This document shows positions 34,609 through 46,768 of a stretch of 64,000 nt of DNA, piece after piece. Positions within the stretch are counted from its first letter, which is position 1; every line of letters begins with the position of its first letter. The notes below the pieces were generated by a model that ran no database searches, was not told the origin of the DNA, and saw only the letters and a list, made by a program, of their open reading frames with translations. The DNA is taken from the NCBI GenBank assembly GCA_011947345.1, contig JAAVTG010000069.1:1-64000 (forward strand). The letters run 5' to 3'. Both the position numbers and the translations under genes were made by a program. The DNA comes from Phytophthora quininea (lineage: Eukaryota; Oomycota; Peronosporomycetes; Peronosporales; Peronosporaceae).

Positions 34609-36522
34609 CTAGTTCTTAGCACGGTAGAAAGCGAGATATGCCATGTGCCAGTCGCCTCCTCCCTTCAGCTTCATGATGTCCTCTGTCTTGCACGGCGACA
34701 CATCGTCGTCATCGTAGCAGTACCAGTCGTCTGTAATACGTTATCGTTAACGCTACTGGCCTTCCTCAAACCAAACATGAAGCAGAACGAACCTCCTTCG
34801 TGGCGCACCCAAGCCATGTAGTGACCAGAGTCGGCGGAGCGACCCTTGTGCGTCAGAATGGCGAACAACTCGTAGTTGCCCTGGAAATAAAGACAAACAT
34901 CAGCAATTATTAAAACGACCCCCTATAAACGCACAAAAATTAATGTACACACCTGGAAATCGACGGAAAGCTCAATGCCAGGAGATTTAGCACCCATTGA
35001 CATTGCACGAGCTGCTTCAAGCGCCGCTCTGTCTTCCTCGGACAGGCCATCCATGGCATCATCCTCATCGGCCTCCTTCTTCTCTTCAGCGTCTTCTTTC
35101 TTCTCCCCAGCAGGTTTCTGTGACATAACAAACTGTGAGGATCTGCTATCACACCAGTTTACGAATGGAGTTCTTACGTCCTTGAACTCGTTCAAAATCT
35201 TCTCAGCGTTCCTGTACGTTTTGAAAAATACCTCGATCAGTTCATACAATTACAACACAAACAATAAAGCTTCATGTGGGCAAACCTGTCACGGGAAATC
35301 TTCATGGTCGCCTTCAACTCGTCAGAGCAAAAGTCATAGACATCCAGCGTCGTAGGGAAGCTAATGGGCTGTGGAGATAGCACAAAATATTAACAAAACC
35401 ACTCAGACGATATAACCAAGACACAGTTGGACGTACACGCAGCATTTTGCACTTCACACCCGTGTGGTCACGGCTTTCAGGCGTTGCCTTCCAGTAGAAA
35501 CGCATGAACTGCACGCACAAGTACTTGGGCAGGCGGTTTATCCGCATAGTCTTCTTCCAGACCGCGTTACGGTCCAGAACGTCCGAGCGCTTTTCAATCG
35601 TTCCCTCAAGTCCCTACTCCCACAAAACAATTATCAACACCTTCCCAAATCATTATAAACAGATCACACTTCAACGTACAATCTTGATGCCATCAGACAG
35701 GTGGTTCGTCTCGATCGTGATGTTGCACACGAGTTTGAGCGCTTTCTCCTTCTTCACCACGGGCGTCTCTATGTCGCTCTCTATGCACTCGAGTTTCTCG
35801 TCCATCTCGAGGCCAAAGAGAGCGTCCACCATATTGCTCGTAGGTCCCAAACTCTTGACTCCTCCCGCAGGCTGCGTCAGCGTTTGCTGCAGTGTCGAGA
35901 ACAACGTCGACAAGAACTCTTCACTATCCTGCTGCATGAAGCCTCCGCTTCGAGGCGCCTGCTGGGCGAACTGAGGGTACGCGCGTCTCAGCACAGACAC
36001 AAACAGCGCCGGCGTGATGCTGTCCACGCTGCCGTCGAGCTGTCCGTACATGTCTCTCAAAGCTGAAGTGAAGTTGTTGGCCAGATCCGCCGACACACCA
36101 CCGGCCTGGGCCTGTAGTGCACCTCGTAGCTCCTTGACAGGTCGCAGACACTGCAGCGTGGCGTTCATGTAGCAGGTATTGCCGAGGTTTACGAGCCCCG
36201 CGGGGTACACGGTACCCGTAGCGGCGATATCCTTGGTGGTCATGTCCTCGATGAAGACAATTGGCTCCTTGGGCTTCTGTACCACCTCGGCCGAGCCCAT
36301 GAGCATCACGCCGGCGCCATCTACCAGCTTATCCAGCGAGGACAGGTCGGCGTCGTCCTTGAGCATCCCCTTCCAGGCCTTGGACATGAGCTTCTGGCGC
36401 TCCATGGGCACGGACGTGAGGTCGTACAGCTGCGCCTTGAAGACGGCCACGGGCGCCGCCTTGTCCACCACCACGTCCTTGAAGACCTGCTTGCCCCACT
36501 TGACGCTCACTTTCGCAGTCAT
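34609..36522 (-). CDS. USP14: Ubiquitin carboxyl-terminal hydrolase 14 / UBP6 family
   Basis: Start ATG 36522, chosen because the ubiquitin-like domain begins there (KVSVKWGKQVFKDVVVDKAA), although the frame is open upstream. The catalytic Cys box is GLVNLGNTCYMNATLQCL, followed by LYTRP-like spacer, GGFMQQDSEEFLSTLFSTL and GPTSNMVDALFGLEMDEKLE. Later exons carry RLPKYLCVQFMRFYWKATPE, an acidic insertion (EEKKEADEDDAMDGLSEEDR) and the His box RSADSGHYMAWVR. The last exon reads DDDDVSPCKTEDIMKLKGGG and ends AYLAFYRAKN. Four or five short introns split the last third. USP14/UBP6 binds the proteasome Rpn1 through the UBL domain and trims ubiquitin from substrates. UBL, Cys, His and overall size all fit the family, so it should be active. 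Confidence 0.92.
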
Positions 36523-36685
36523 CTTCTGCTCTCGATGTGATCTCGATGCACTTTCACTGTGAAGGGAGGAAATGGATCTCCGTCCACCTTCGAGAAACAT
36601 CCACCAGCATGGCTACATTTTCAGTGGGGATCAAGTTGAAGTCATTTTGTTAGTTGTTACTGCACGGTGTTGCTGCTTATCGCGC

Positions 36686-38380
36686 TTAGTTGGTGCGATA
36701 TTTAACGGTGGTGAGTGTGACGCTGTCGGCCAGGATGGCGTCGCCCTCGGCTCGGTCTTCGTACCACTGCAAGGTGGCGTGGGTCCGGTTGACCACCTTG
36801 AGCAGTGAGTAGCCGTAGTCGGCCTGGCGGAACGCAGACCACTCTGGCTGCGGGTCAAAGTACGACGGAGCCAGACCTTCACGGTTACCAGCGTCACCCA
36901 GCACAACGTAGGTGGTGCCGTCCGGAGTCACCTTCTCGTTGTACACCGGGTGGCTGCGCTCGTAGGCGTGAACGTGTCCCGCGATCGTCAAGTCCACCTT
37001 GTACCGGTATAGCAAGTCCTCCATGTTCTGCTTCATGATCATGTGCGGCTCCATGCCTTGATGGGCCGTGTTGCTGTTGTACCACGGCCCGTGCATGATC
37101 ACAACCACCCATGGAGTGACGCTGCGGTCCACACGCTGCAGTTCCTCCTCGAACCACTTGTACTGCAACGACGACGGGTCTGAATCCACGTAGGGCGTCA
37201 CAATGATAAAATGAGTGAGCCCAACACGGAAGCCGTAGTAGAGGTTGCGACGCTGCAGAAGATTCTCGCGGTCGTAGGGCATCTCAAACCGAGTTTGGTA
37301 CGCCACAAATTTGCTCACGTCGCGTGGCAGGGACGTTCCACCTCGTGGTTACCAGCCGAGACCATACTAGCAGGAGTTCAAATAATATAGTAGGTTAGGC
37401 ACGATGTTACCAGGCTTAGTGAGACGACGTCACGTACAATGGCATCCGGGCTGAAAGCGGCTCGACGAGTTTGCCCCATCGGTCCCATCGGTACTGCTCG
37501 CTGTCTGCGTAGGACAGATCACCAGCATGCAAGACCGAGCTCATCCCGTCAATAGCAGAGAGGTGTCGAAGTGTCTGAATCGAGTACTCCGTTTGACTAT
37601 TAAGAAGGAGAGAAACAAACAACAAGGTTAGATCACCATAGAACAGTGCAAAGGGTCCCTTGCTTACCCGAGGTCTCCAATAACACCGAACGTCAACGGA
37701 GTATCGCTGCCGACGGGAACCACCGTCTTGAACGTGTGCACGTCGCTCCATCCTCCAGTTTCATCGCCACATTGGTCTTCAACATCAACAGAAACCTTTG
37801 TCACCACCGCTATCTCACAAGAACTATATCCCCAACTTACAGTAATACAGCGTGTTTGGACGTAGGACGCCCCTGGAATCGTCACGTGGTGGAACCACGG
37901 CGACGTGTAGGAACAAAACTCGTACTGTTCACAGGGAAGTTCGGCCTTCTGGGCAGCTGATAGGTCGTCTTTGGACAGTCCGTAGCGCACTGTAGAGCTC
38001 GTGGTCTTCTTGTCCGTCGCCCAGGAGATGGTGATGCCCACTCGAGTCTCCACTGCGTCTGCAATTGCAGACTCCTTTGCTAGCGCCATGTGGACTTGAG
38101 AGGGCGGGAACCCCGTAGAACTGCCCCGTAGCAGGGCAGAAGCATTTGTCAGCGACTCGTCGTACACGGAGACGCGGTAGGCGCTGCCGATCAGCAGTGT
38201 GGCAGTCAGGAACAGCGCAGTGGCGCTAACGATCGTCATGGAGGTCCGCATGGAGCGTCGGGTCTGTCGTGGAGAAGCTGGCGTCGCCTCGGAGCGCAGC
38301 AATTCCGACGTCTCTCGAGAGTTGGTTCTGATTCGTACAGAGCCGTAAGAAGAGTTCTTATTTGTCACAAGTGGATGCAT
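36686..38380 (-). CDS. Purple acid phosphatase (metallophosphoesterase), membrane-anchored
   Basis: ATG 38380. Residues about 45-70 form a signal anchor (TIVSATALFLTATLLIGSAY), so the enzyme is likely secreted or type II membrane-bound. A fibronectin-like N-terminal domain (VGITISWATDKKTTSSTVRY, WFHHVTIPG) is followed by the metal-binding set of PAPs: GVIGDLG, LHAGDLSYAD, SAGNHE, VVVIMHGPWY and IAGHVHAYERSHP. It ends WYEDRAEGDAILADSV. The dinuclear Fe-metal centre hydrolyses phosphate monoesters at acid pH. Introns lie at about 37788-37870, 37597-37670 and 37366-37430. A one-base shift just after the GNHE motif (near 37340) interrupts the frame. All metal ligands are present. Confidence 0.92.
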
Positions 38381-38701
38381 GTTGCCGACAAGACGTCAAT
38401 TGGAGACTGCCGAGTGCATGACGCAGCGAGGAGATTCAGGAAGACGGCGTCGTGTCCTGTGGCATCGAATCTCCGTCCTCCTCCAGATGCGAGGTAACAT
38501 TGGTTCCATGCACCAGCTGGAGGATCGTCCTCGTGTCGGAAATGGAAATCTGTGACGTGGTACGAGCAACATGCAGAAGTCTTGATGACACCAGAGGCTT
38601 GCTGCTGCTTGGACTCTAGGCTCTGGAGCGCCGACAGGAGACCGCGTCGACTAAAATGACCACCACTGTAGTGATCCGACGAGAGATTAATTGTGATGGA
38701 C

Positions 38702-38923
38702 CTACAGTACTTGTCTGAAGTTGACGACACTGGTAGCCGTCCGTTCGACGCTGATGAGCTGGTCGATTGTCGACGAGGCAAACCCTGATATCCCATTGAT
38801 TCCGAACACTATCAACAAGCGAACAACATGCTGGTCAACTTGGAGGATCGGAAGGAGCCTCTCATCTTGAGTCTCAGGCACATATTGTAGCTCGTTGTCA
38901 ACGTTTATGTTGTAGGTGAACAA
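38702..38923 (-). CDS. Possible small gene, exon 1 of an unknown protein
   Basis: Leftward ORF from ATG 38923 with good amino-acid balance (VQYVPETQDER-like start, then QVDQHVVRLLIVFGINGISG). A donor GTACTG near 38705 and an acceptor TTTTAG near 38650 would join it to a Gln/Ser-rich exon reaching about 38400. The hydrophobic stretch LLIVFGINGISGFA may be a membrane segment. I cannot assign a family and the second exon is weak, so this is a tentative call. It lies between the phosphatase and the channel gene, divergent from the latter. Confidence 0.3.
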   Translation of the reverse strand: MFTYNINVDNELQYVPETQDERLLPILQVDQHVVRLLIVFGINGISGFASSTIDQLISVERTATSVVNFRQVL

Positions 38924-39029
38924 ATTGATTTTAGCCTGTATTTGGTGTGCACCACACCAGAGCTCCGAAAAAATTCAGTTGCACTGATCATTTCCAGCGG
39001 AGCTCCCGATCGGAGGGTCATCAGCTCCC

Positions 39030-42000
39030 ATGGACGGCGACGACGCGTCTCCTCCGCCTTCCTCGTCTGCACCGGTAGATGCTCCTGCTGCCAATGGCCA
39101 TGGCGCAGCTCCCGCGGTCTCTAATCCTTCTCCAGAGCAACAAAAGGAGCCCGAGAAGACAGCCAACGGCCTGCCCCCAGTGAACGGCAACGGCACAGCG
39201 ACCACCGAAGAGCAGGACAAGTCTCCGGCACCTCTCAAGCCCAAGACCAAGCCACGGCGTGCGCCGCCTTTGCGCCTACGTAGTGGCAGTGGCAGCAGCA
39301 GCAATACCAGCTCCAGCGGTCGACGGGAGTCCGGCTCCCCGACCGGCCAGCGCCAACATGGGCATTGTCATCGGTACACTTCGGCGGCGCCACAGACCTC
39401 CCATTAGGGGCGGCTCCCTATCTGATGAAGAGGCTGACGATGTGGTCAAGACGCCGCCGCGCTCTGCGTCTTTTGCTCCGAGACGAACGAAACGTCAGGC
39501 CAGTCTGCGCAATGTGGCGTCATTAGTGCGCTCGCAACTGAGGAGTTCCAAGAGTGTGGCCATCGACAGTGGCAGTAGTGGAGACTTGGACGCCAGACCA
39601 GCACTGGAGAGGAGCAACTCGTCCTTCGCGGGGGTAGCCCAGCAGGTAGTAACGTCGAGACGTGCAGCGAGAGGCTTCCTGTCCATGTGGACAAAGGACT
39701 CCACGGAGACCATGCACGTGTACAATGGCATCCACATGGAGAAGAAGAAACTGGATCTGGTGGGTGTGTCTGCAGAGTACAAGGAGATCAAACGACGACA
39801 GTTCTACCAGGAGCTCGTCGTGTATTTTGTTTTCCTGACGCTGCTCTTCTCGTTGCTGTCGTGGCTGCCGGTGGAGGACAGTTTCCACCAGAATGATGTG
39901 GTTGGTGCACTCACATGTCGTGAAGAAGGCGTGTGTGAGCTCAAGACGTTCGAAGATATCTACGACTTCGCTGGGAAGCTGCGGGAGACGGTATGCGAGC
40001 GTGAAGGCGTCACTGCTCAATGGGTTCGTGTCGGTGGTGTAGGTTTCCGACAAGTGCGAGTGAAGAAGCAGCGCTGCACCGTGTATGATGGTTGGGAGTC
40101 GCCGTGCTATCCGTTCTACAGCCCAGAGGTAGAGGAAAGGTCGATCATGCGGGGAGAAAATGGATCCGAGCGTGTATACGAGTGGAGGGATGGTCTGGGA
40201 ACGCTTTCGCCGGAGATGTACCGCTCCATGATCGACTGGTTGTTCTTCGCACCAGTGATATCGTATGGTTCAGGTGGATATGCCGTTGATTTGTGTGACA
40301 TTGATGGTGTAGAGGGACTGCAGAAGGATGCATTTCTCTCCGAGCATACGCGAGCTGCGGCGCTTCAGTTCACACTGTTGAATCCTATCACTCGCGTGTT
40401 TACCATTGGAATGCACGTCTTCACAGTGGATCCGTCAGGGCACATTGACCATTTCGCGCACAGCTCCCACGTCCGCGTTATTGGGCACGAAAAACTGAGC
40501 AATTTGCGATTGCCGACAGTGAAGATACTGCCGAGAAACAACCGCGGAGCAGGATTCTCCATGCTCTGAGTACCTCTCTGTCGCTGCTGCGTGACGCGTT
40601 TGACGTGCGTGTTGTGCTGTGGGTTGCTCTGCTGCTGTTCTTCATCACTTATTGCATCGGCGAAGCGACTGAGATGCGGACGATGGGTTTGACGACATAC
40701 CTTGGTTCCGACATGTGGAATATTTTCGAATTGACGCATCTATTGGTGTTAGCAGCGCTGCTAGCCCATATGGTGCACTACTACATGGCGTCAAGCAACT
40801 TTGCTGTGCACTTGGCTGCGCTGCGTGACGGTCACGGCGTGGAAGAGCTGAGTCACGCGAGTCCACAAGATCTGCTGACAGGCTTCCAGCAGCTCTCAGA
40901 TCTTGCCTCGCTGGGGTCAGCCATCAGTTTACTCAAAGTGTTCAAGTTCTTGCGTATGAATTCGACGTTGAATTTGCTGTGGAGGGTGCTGGGAATGGCC
41001 ATGCGCGACCTGATGGGCTTCCTTATCATCTTCAACCTCATTTTCCTCGGATATTCAGCCATGGGTAGCTACGCTTTTGGGTTTGCGTTGGAGGAATATT
41101 CGACCATCAGCAAGTCCTATGGCACCTGCTTCCAGATGCTTGCTGGCGAGATGGACTATGCTCGACTGCGTCAAGCGAACCCTCGTATCGCCCCACTGTT
41201 CATCGGCACTTTCGTGGTCTTGGTGTTTCAGATTCTTGTCAACATGTTTGTTGCCATTTTGTCCGAGTATTACGAAGTTGCCAAGAATGATGACGGCGGG
41301 GCTGATGATGTGGAGTACGATGTGCTTACTCGCATCCGCAACTTTGTAAGCGCGTGCTCGCCAACAGTTGTTGTCCCGAAGAACCACGGTGTCATTCGAC
41401 TCATTCCGCGTCAACAAGTTCGACTGATTTCGACAAACCTCGTCGACCAGGAAGAAACTCGCCAACGGGTTCGGAAGCTTTTCCGTGGTGCTGTATGGCG
41501 AGTCGTGGCTCTGTTGCGTTTCGGAATGAAGTTTGACCGCCGCATTAACTTTGGTGACCGTAAGACTCATAATGGCACGAGCCACAATGGCTCTAACGGA
41601 GGGTCCACAGCTACGAAGGATAGCCGCGAGTTGGTATCGCATATCCGTTTGTCCGAGAACTTTGACCACAAGACCATCAAGGAAATGATCCCAATCGGTA
41701 TTACGATTCGTCTACAAGGAGACTCCCTACTGGGGGATGGCCTTGCTCTGAAGGTTGTTCACCACAGTAAATTGTCGGTGGAGTGCGTTGTTTTGAGCCC
41801 GAACGATGGAGATGCTGGAAGTAACGGTGCGAACTCCCTGCGAAGATGCATGGTGGCGTGGATGGCTTTGCACCACCTCGTTCAATCTCTTCGTTGGGGT
41901 CATTTGGAGATGAATCCGATCTTGATGACGGAGCGCCTAGAGAACGCGTTCTCGAGCTTATGGGCGGTGAAAAGCTACGTATCCCTAGAAGACGCCTAGC

Positions 42001-43185
42001 AGTGCACTTATTCCGTACTATGCTGCAGGAACTGAAGATGAGTTTACTGCGTGCTACCAAGCTCTTGAACTACTCGAAGGATCGTATGATGGACGACTAT
42101 CACCTTGGCTTGCTATTTGATAGCGTGCGAGCAGACGGACGCACAAGTCTGCGTTTCGATGAGATCTCGCGAATGCTAGACTTGTTCCTGCGTAAGGATA
42201 AACGTAGAGCACTCTGTTCTCAGGCTGAAGTTCGACGTGAAGCCCTCCAAGTGATGTATCGCTTCCGAAAGTGCCTCATCGACATGCCATCTCGTGAAAA
42301 GGAAGGCCATAACTACCGTCCGAAGCCTGTGGACACATCCAAGGTTGAGCTTGGACATCTCGAACATCTTGGTGACGTGTTGGCTCGCAACTGTCACGAT
42401 ATGTGGGCTCTTGAGCGTCTCAAACAGGGATGGCAGTACGGCAAAGAGCGGGATGACAAGAAAAGTTTCACCCCAACCTTATCCCGTACAAGTTGTTGTC
42501 CGTGGAGGAGCAGGCTTTCGACTATCGATCTTCGATTGAGACCATCAAGACGATTGTCTTCATGAACTACACGATCACGCGTGCAAGCAACCACCAGCGC
42601 ACTCACAGCGGCTCTTTCCACGACTCGATTTCGCGCTCGACATCAATTCTGTCGGACATTGCAGGTGATGGCTTGGGCGGGAGTAGTAACTCCCTTGTCA
42701 GCGGTGGTTCCGACTCGACGAGTCCTCGTGCTAATGACGCTGCTGACTTGGAAGAGCTAGGCACTGCCACTGAGCCTGGAACTCCGCTGAAACCTGTGCC
42801 GTCACTGCTACGCGAAGCTATGAGCTTCCGACGAAACAGTCTCATGGGCGATTCCCCGTACTTTACAACTTACGGCGAAGGAAACGTCGAGGTGTACCGA
42901 CCTTTGCCTATCGACACGTCAACGGTGGAATTGCCGCCACGATTGTTGCGACTCGTCGATTTGTTGGCCGAGAATGCGCACGAGGTGTGGAGCAAAGGTC
43001 GTATGGATGCAGGCTGGACCTATGGGCCGCTACGTGATGACAGCACCAAGAAGCACCCGTGTCTGGTTCCGTACGTGTTCCTCACTGACGACGAGAAGGA
43101 ATACGATATCAACATCGCCAAGGAGACGCTGAAGACGCTCCTTGCTATGAACTTCACGGTTCTGGACCGTTCTAGCAAGTATTAA
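39030..43185 (+). CDS. Polycystin/TRP-type cation channel with two C-terminal RyR domains
   Basis: About 1,385 residues with no clear intron. N-terminus: disordered, Pro/Ser-rich. S1: QELVVYFVFLTLLFSLLSWL; a large extracytosolic polycystin domain follows (DGWESPCYPFYSPEVEERS, TLSPEMYRSMIDWLFFAPVI, LNPITRVFTIGMHVFTVD). S2-S6 include VRVVLWVALLLFFITYCIG, SDMWNIFELTHLLVLAALLA, ISLLKVFKFLRMN, LMGFLIIFNLIFLGYSAMG, the pore stretch YGTCFQMLAGEMDY and LFIGTFVVLVFQILVNMFVA. The C-terminus carries two RyR domains: YRPKPVDTSKVELGHLEHLG with HDMWALERLKQGWQYGKE, and YRPLPIDTSTVELPPRLLRL with HEVWSKGRMDAGWTYGPL. One-base shifts occur near 39350, 40550, 41850 and at an A run at 42460. Likely a Ca2+-permeable channel; membrane location is not known. 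Confidence 0.88.
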
Positions 43186-43414
43186 GAGCGACTACTCCGT
43201 TTGTGTGAAGCGCTTTTTGGTGGCATGGCAGTGCAGGTGACGATCACCTAGCACGCCTGCCATAGTTGAAAACATGGTGAACGTTGATCGCTTACTGTCC
43301 CATTCCCTTGCTGTGTGGAGTGTTGTGGGTGAGAGACTGTGATGATTATCCTAACGTTGGGGATGCATTTATTTTTCTCATTACTGCAGGTGCTTTGGAC
43401 GCTACGCAATGACG

Positions 43415-46217
43415 CTACTCTTCCTCCGGTGCGTTCATGAGGATGTCGGTTGCTGCTTCAATGGTGAGGCAAAGACGTACCAGCTCACGGCGCACAGTCA
43501 TTGCGTTGCCACGTTTGAGTTCCTGCGTCACGATCGGGAACAGACCAACGCGGTAGTCATCCCACTCAGAAATGCCATACAGTACCTGCAGGGAAATAAC
43601 AAGCAAGCGTGAGACCAATGGACGATGTACGTAGCAGAGTGTGCCCTACATTCTTGAGCCAAGGCATGTAGCTGAGACCAGTCGGCAGGAGGAATGCACG
43701 TTGGGCTCGGAGCAGGCGGTTGTTGATCTCGCGGACGCGGATGACGTCGAACTCGAGGCTGGAAATGTCGGTTATTTCACGACTCACACTGACCGCGGCG
43801 TCCTCGAAAGCCGAAGCAGCGTCGTGCAGGCGTGTCAGCGACACAGATTCTGTCAGACCCTCGCGTTCCAGTGCATCCTGAAGGAACGCTTCACCACGGC
43901 GCAACTCACGGGACAATTCTGTGAAATCGTACTGCAGGAACTGCGCGTCAGTGAAGGACAAGAGGATACTGCCGTATAGCTCCGTAGCTGCGCGGTGGAA
44001 GGCAAACTGAGGATCAGCAAACTTGGAAACCCACGCAGGCGTATCCGAGCTAGTGTCCCCGACTCCATAGTATCCGCCATCAAAGCCAAGTTGGACTGAC
44101 GGAATACCCAGTCGACCGAGGAACGCAGGAATGCGTCCGTCCAAGTTCCGGTCCATTGGCGGGAGTTCCAACGGAGCATCGCCGGGATTTTTCTTGTTGG
44201 CATCGGCCAGCCAGTACGCGAATACAGAGTCATCGCCACCATCAGGAAGATCGTTCCTTCCGAAGGTGGCGTTAACCGGGAGCATGTTGAGATCACCGTC
44301 GTTTCCACTTGAACTGTCAACGGCGTCGGAAGGTTCCGACACTTTGGCGAAGAAGCTATCGACGTCAGGGTAGTCTTTCTTCTCTGGCTGATCGATGGTT
44401 GCAGTCATAAGATAAATGTTTTTGCGGATTGTGGCGGAAGCAGTGCAGCGCAGCGAGCCAGCCCCTCGAACGACGTCGTCGAGGTGCAAGTAAACAACGT
44501 TGCGAGTGCTGCTGCTGCTGCCATAGCCCGAGTAGCGATCGATCCAGTGGGAACTTCCGACAGAGCCGAATTGCTCGCCACCAAACGATGCCATCACCAA
44601 CGTACGGTACGGGCGCCATCCGTTCGTGTACAGCGTCCCAAGAGCGCTCAATATCTCCAGAAGCACCGCATTGCTGGATCCGGGACTGGAAGCACCGGCG
44701 TTGAGTGAGTCACGGGGAGCCCATTAGGACATGGCGATCAGGTTCGCGAGAACCGCGTAACGTGATCACCACATTGCTCGTGGATACCAGCGAGTACACG
44801 TTGCGGTTCGTCATCTTCACAACAACCTTTGACGACGATGCCGATGCGTCGGTAGACGTTGGATCGGCTTGAACAGGAAGTTGGTATGGAACACCCAGGC
44901 CACCACCTTGCCAACGTGATCCAAATACGTCTGCAGGTTCCAGCACTTCAATATTCGGTGCATTCGCAGCGGCACTTTGGATCTTCGTGAGCAGCTCCTG
45001 CGCCACAACAGCACTAATGGGCATGCTGACAATCGGGGGAGGATGTTGAAGGTATTGTTGACCGAGTAAACGTCTTCTGCGGAGAGACGATCAGCGGTGG
45101 TTCCCGTGGGGCGAGTCGCGGAGAATCCTTCTGGCATGGTGGGGTCACCGTCTCCCATGTAGACATTCCCGAAGGTTGCAGCTGTGCTGGGGCGCCATGG
45201 ACCATCCGGAGCAGTGCTGCCTCGAACGGATCCGTCGTCGGCGGGGTCACTGGTACAGCGCAAACAGCGTCAGGGGGTTTGATGGTCATGGCAATGGTTT
45301 CGACAGGATGCACGTACTTGTAAGTCAACACGCCGACAGCACCGAAGTTTGCGGCCAAGGCAACTTTGGCTGGCAGCGATACATCGCCTCCCATGCGTGC
45401 AAGCACGATCTTCCCGGCCACTGACACACTGTTTCGTGCCAGCGCTTCGTAGTCCTCCGAGGAACCGAAGTGTGCGTACACGAGTTCTCCAGAAGCGGTG
45501 CCGTTCTTCGAGTACAAGTGGAAGGCCGGATACGGCATGGTCGCGTTCTTACCTTTTCCTAGACGTTTCGCTTGAGCAGCATTTTCAGCCACGAAGTCGT
45601 AGAACGCGAGCTGGTCGGAAGTGCTTTCGGACTGGTGAAGAAGCTCAAGAGTGAGTTTCTTGGGTCTGTTGACGAGCATCTCGAACTCGTCGGTCGTGAT
45701 GGAAGTCTCCTCAAGACCGAACTCGATTGCACGCAGACGAATGAACTCGGCCATCTCACGGTCTCCGTTGGTGCCAGTGTGTCGAGAAACCTAAGGATTC
45801 GTAAAAAAAAGTTAGGCAAACAAAACAACTTCAACGGACATTCCAACGCACTTACATTCGAGTAGAACTCGAGGTTCTTCTTGAAGCCATCGGCCGACGT
45901 AGCAGCCATGAAATGGTGTTGGATCTCTGGTGTAGCACTGTAGTTTGCATGCTCTCCCATGGCGCCGAGCAATAGCACGCAAACTGAGCTCGCAACGACC
46001 AGTCCGAGGACAAACGCGATTCCAACGCGACGACGATACACGATCTCTTTCTCGCTCACTCCGTCGCTCGTCTGGATCTCGCGAGGACTGTCAGCGTACA
46101 CGTTGGACCTGGTCAACGGCACCTTGTCGTCGCCGTCATCGTCGTCAAGATCGAGGTCGGGAGCACCTTGCCCAGCGCATCGCCCTTGATAATACTAGCC
46201 CTGTCTTCGGATCCCAT
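43415..46217 (-). CDS. M28 peptidase homologue (glutamate carboxypeptidase II / transferrin-receptor fold), zinc ligands lost
   Basis: Start at ATG 46217 (MGSEDRASIIKGDALGK), with a one-base shift near 46165. One membrane anchor follows (VGIAFVLGLVVASSVCVLLL), giving a type II protein. An intron (about 45791-45857) precedes the PA-like domain (GELVYAHFGSSEDYEALARN, GKIVLARMGGDVSLPAKVAL). The M28 core and the C-terminal dimerisation domain (LLPTGLSYMPWLKNVLYGIS to EAATDILMNAPEEE) are clear; the last intron is about 43589-43650. In active enzymes the core reads HRD...GxxDP...DAEE. Here it is APRDSLNAGASSPGSS and ASFGGEQFGSVGSSHW: His to Pro, Asp to Ser and the second Glu to Gln. The Asp of YLHLDD stays. 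Frame jumps near 45180, 45030 and 44716 were bridged. A non-catalytic receptor-like role is likely. Confidence 0.82.
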
Positions 46218-46768
46218 CGCGCCTCTCAACTAGCCTTACAAGAAGTCGTCGGTGGTTTCAACTATGAAGATCTCCCGAACTTTGGGGTCTTCTTGTCATT
46301 AGCAAAGATTTTCATCTCTTCAAAAGGTAGTGTAGGATTTTGCTACATGTAGCAGATCGTCGACCAGGACATTCGTCAAAGTGGTCGCGATACATAGTGC
46401 TTGAACCGGCTGTCCAAGAATCGAGTCGGTTCGACGTTGAAGTCGAACGCTGTGTCGCGTTGGTATCCGCTAGGGAGGAGCTTTCGGCAAGAAGGATTGT
46501 CTTATATTTTCTCTCTACAAGTCGCTGTGAGCGCGACGTCAGCCTTCTGCTCTTTGGGTTTCTTTCCTACTACTTTGTCTTCGTCGTACACTAGTTCACA
46601 CACAAAGGAAGAAGAGGATGCGGTCGTCACGGCCCTCGCCAGCACTCTTTCAGAGCCAACTCGGCGCTCGTGTCTCCCGTCCTCACGAGGCTCCGTGGTT
46701 CCTCCTCTCTCCTCTGTTTATTTTCTTTTCCTTCTCCTCGTCGGGTTATGTTTCTTCCATCAAAACAC
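46218..46768. other. Intergenic region between two leftward genes
   Basis: About 550 bases. Open frames on the + strand here extend into the antisense of the kinase gene and are shadows. The stretch 46640-46760 on the + strand is rich in CTC/TTC runs. It should hold the 3' UTR of the kinase gene and the promoter of the M28 gene. Confidence 0.45.

Noticed and set aside
46165..46217. GTG start at 46122 for the M28 gene
   Set aside because: An ATG at 46217 lies upstream and joins the same protein after a one-base correction in a G run.
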